DNA of 64,000 nt from positions 32,969 through 96,968 of the forward strand of contig NZ_NQMR01000016.1 in NCBI RefSeq assembly GCF_002276045.1, written 5' to 3'. The stretch's first letter is position 1. Each line of letters starts with the position of its first letter. This DNA is from Pseudoalteromonas sp. NBT06-2. Its GTDB lineage: Bacteria > Pseudomonadota > Gammaproteobacteria > Enterobacterales > Alteromonadaceae. The position numbers and the translations under genes are program-made. Below are positions 63,998 to 64,000 of the stretch, one piece after another. The notes below the pieces were generated by a model. That model was not told the DNA's origin. It did no database searches and saw only the letters and a program-made list of their open reading frames with translations.

Positions 63998-64000
63998 ATT

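Noticed and set aside
1..64000. tRNA, rRNA, CRISPR array, prophage or restriction system
   Set aside because: No cloverleaf ending, rRNA stretch, regular spacer-repeat pattern or phage structural gene was seen on either strand.

Overview
The window comes from a low-GC, AT-rich marine gammaproteobacterium. The order glnS, fur, fldA, ybfE-like, DUF2788, ybfF-like, seqA, pgm, the SeqA/Fur pair, the Kdo/lipid A genes and a branched-chain keto acid dehydrogenase all point to Alteromonadales, most likely Colwelliaceae (Colwellia/Thalassotalea-like). This placement rests on gene content, synteny and base composition read by eye. No tRNA, rRNA or CRISPR array was seen.

Region 1 (1-12.3 kb) is mostly core genome: the 3' part of glnS, a decayed IS3-type insertion, the fur-fldA-ybfE-DUF2788-ybfF block on the minus strand, seqA-pgm, astE, and a three-gene branched-chain alpha-keto acid dehydrogenase operon (E1 alpha, E1 beta, double-lipoyl E2) preceded by a perfect 18-bp palindrome. 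Region 2 (12.4-19.6 kb) is a minus-strand run of four genes: alkyl-DHAP-synthase-like FAD enzyme, FAD glycerol-3-phosphate dehydrogenase, FGGY kinase and a PhoD-type phosphatase. The first three overlap by 8 bp, and a pair of inverted repeats lies upstream. It looks like a glycerol-phosphate or ether-glycerolipid module. Region 3 (19.8-37.6 kb) is housekeeping: rlmKL-grx-uup-DUF3466, DUF2062 against comEC, msbA-lpxK-ycaR-kdsB-pseudouridine synthase-tcdA, an EEP-family protein, a 120-bp extragenic inverted-repeat element, an AlkC-type alkylpurine glycosylase and an RhlE-type helicase.

Region 4 (37.9-52.4 kb) is accessory. A TetR/membrane-protein pair with duplicated operators is followed by a catabolic island around a LysR regulator. 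On one side lie a 569-aa unrecognised protein and a DUF3726 protein. On the other lie an aldehyde dehydrogenase resembling alpha-ketoglutarate-semialdehyde dehydrogenase, a peptidase-M19-like protein lacking the HxD metal motif, a BCCT transporter with an altered aromatic box, and RidA. An MFS carrier with a long soluble tail, a TauE/SafE exporter and a porin follow. The likely theme is uptake and oxidation of a betaine-like or amino-acid-derived zwitterion; this is the best candidate here for an undescribed pathway.

Region 5 (52.4-64 kb) mixes functional and decaying genes: a BlaI-type repressor with two operator palindromes, an M56-M23 fusion interrupted by one in-frame TGA, a second M23 peptidase broken by a deletion and a frameshift, LysE, an M14 carboxypeptidase, an RstBA-like two-component system with a CxxC in its sensor, a chemoreceptor, and truncated LysR and MFS genes at the right edge.
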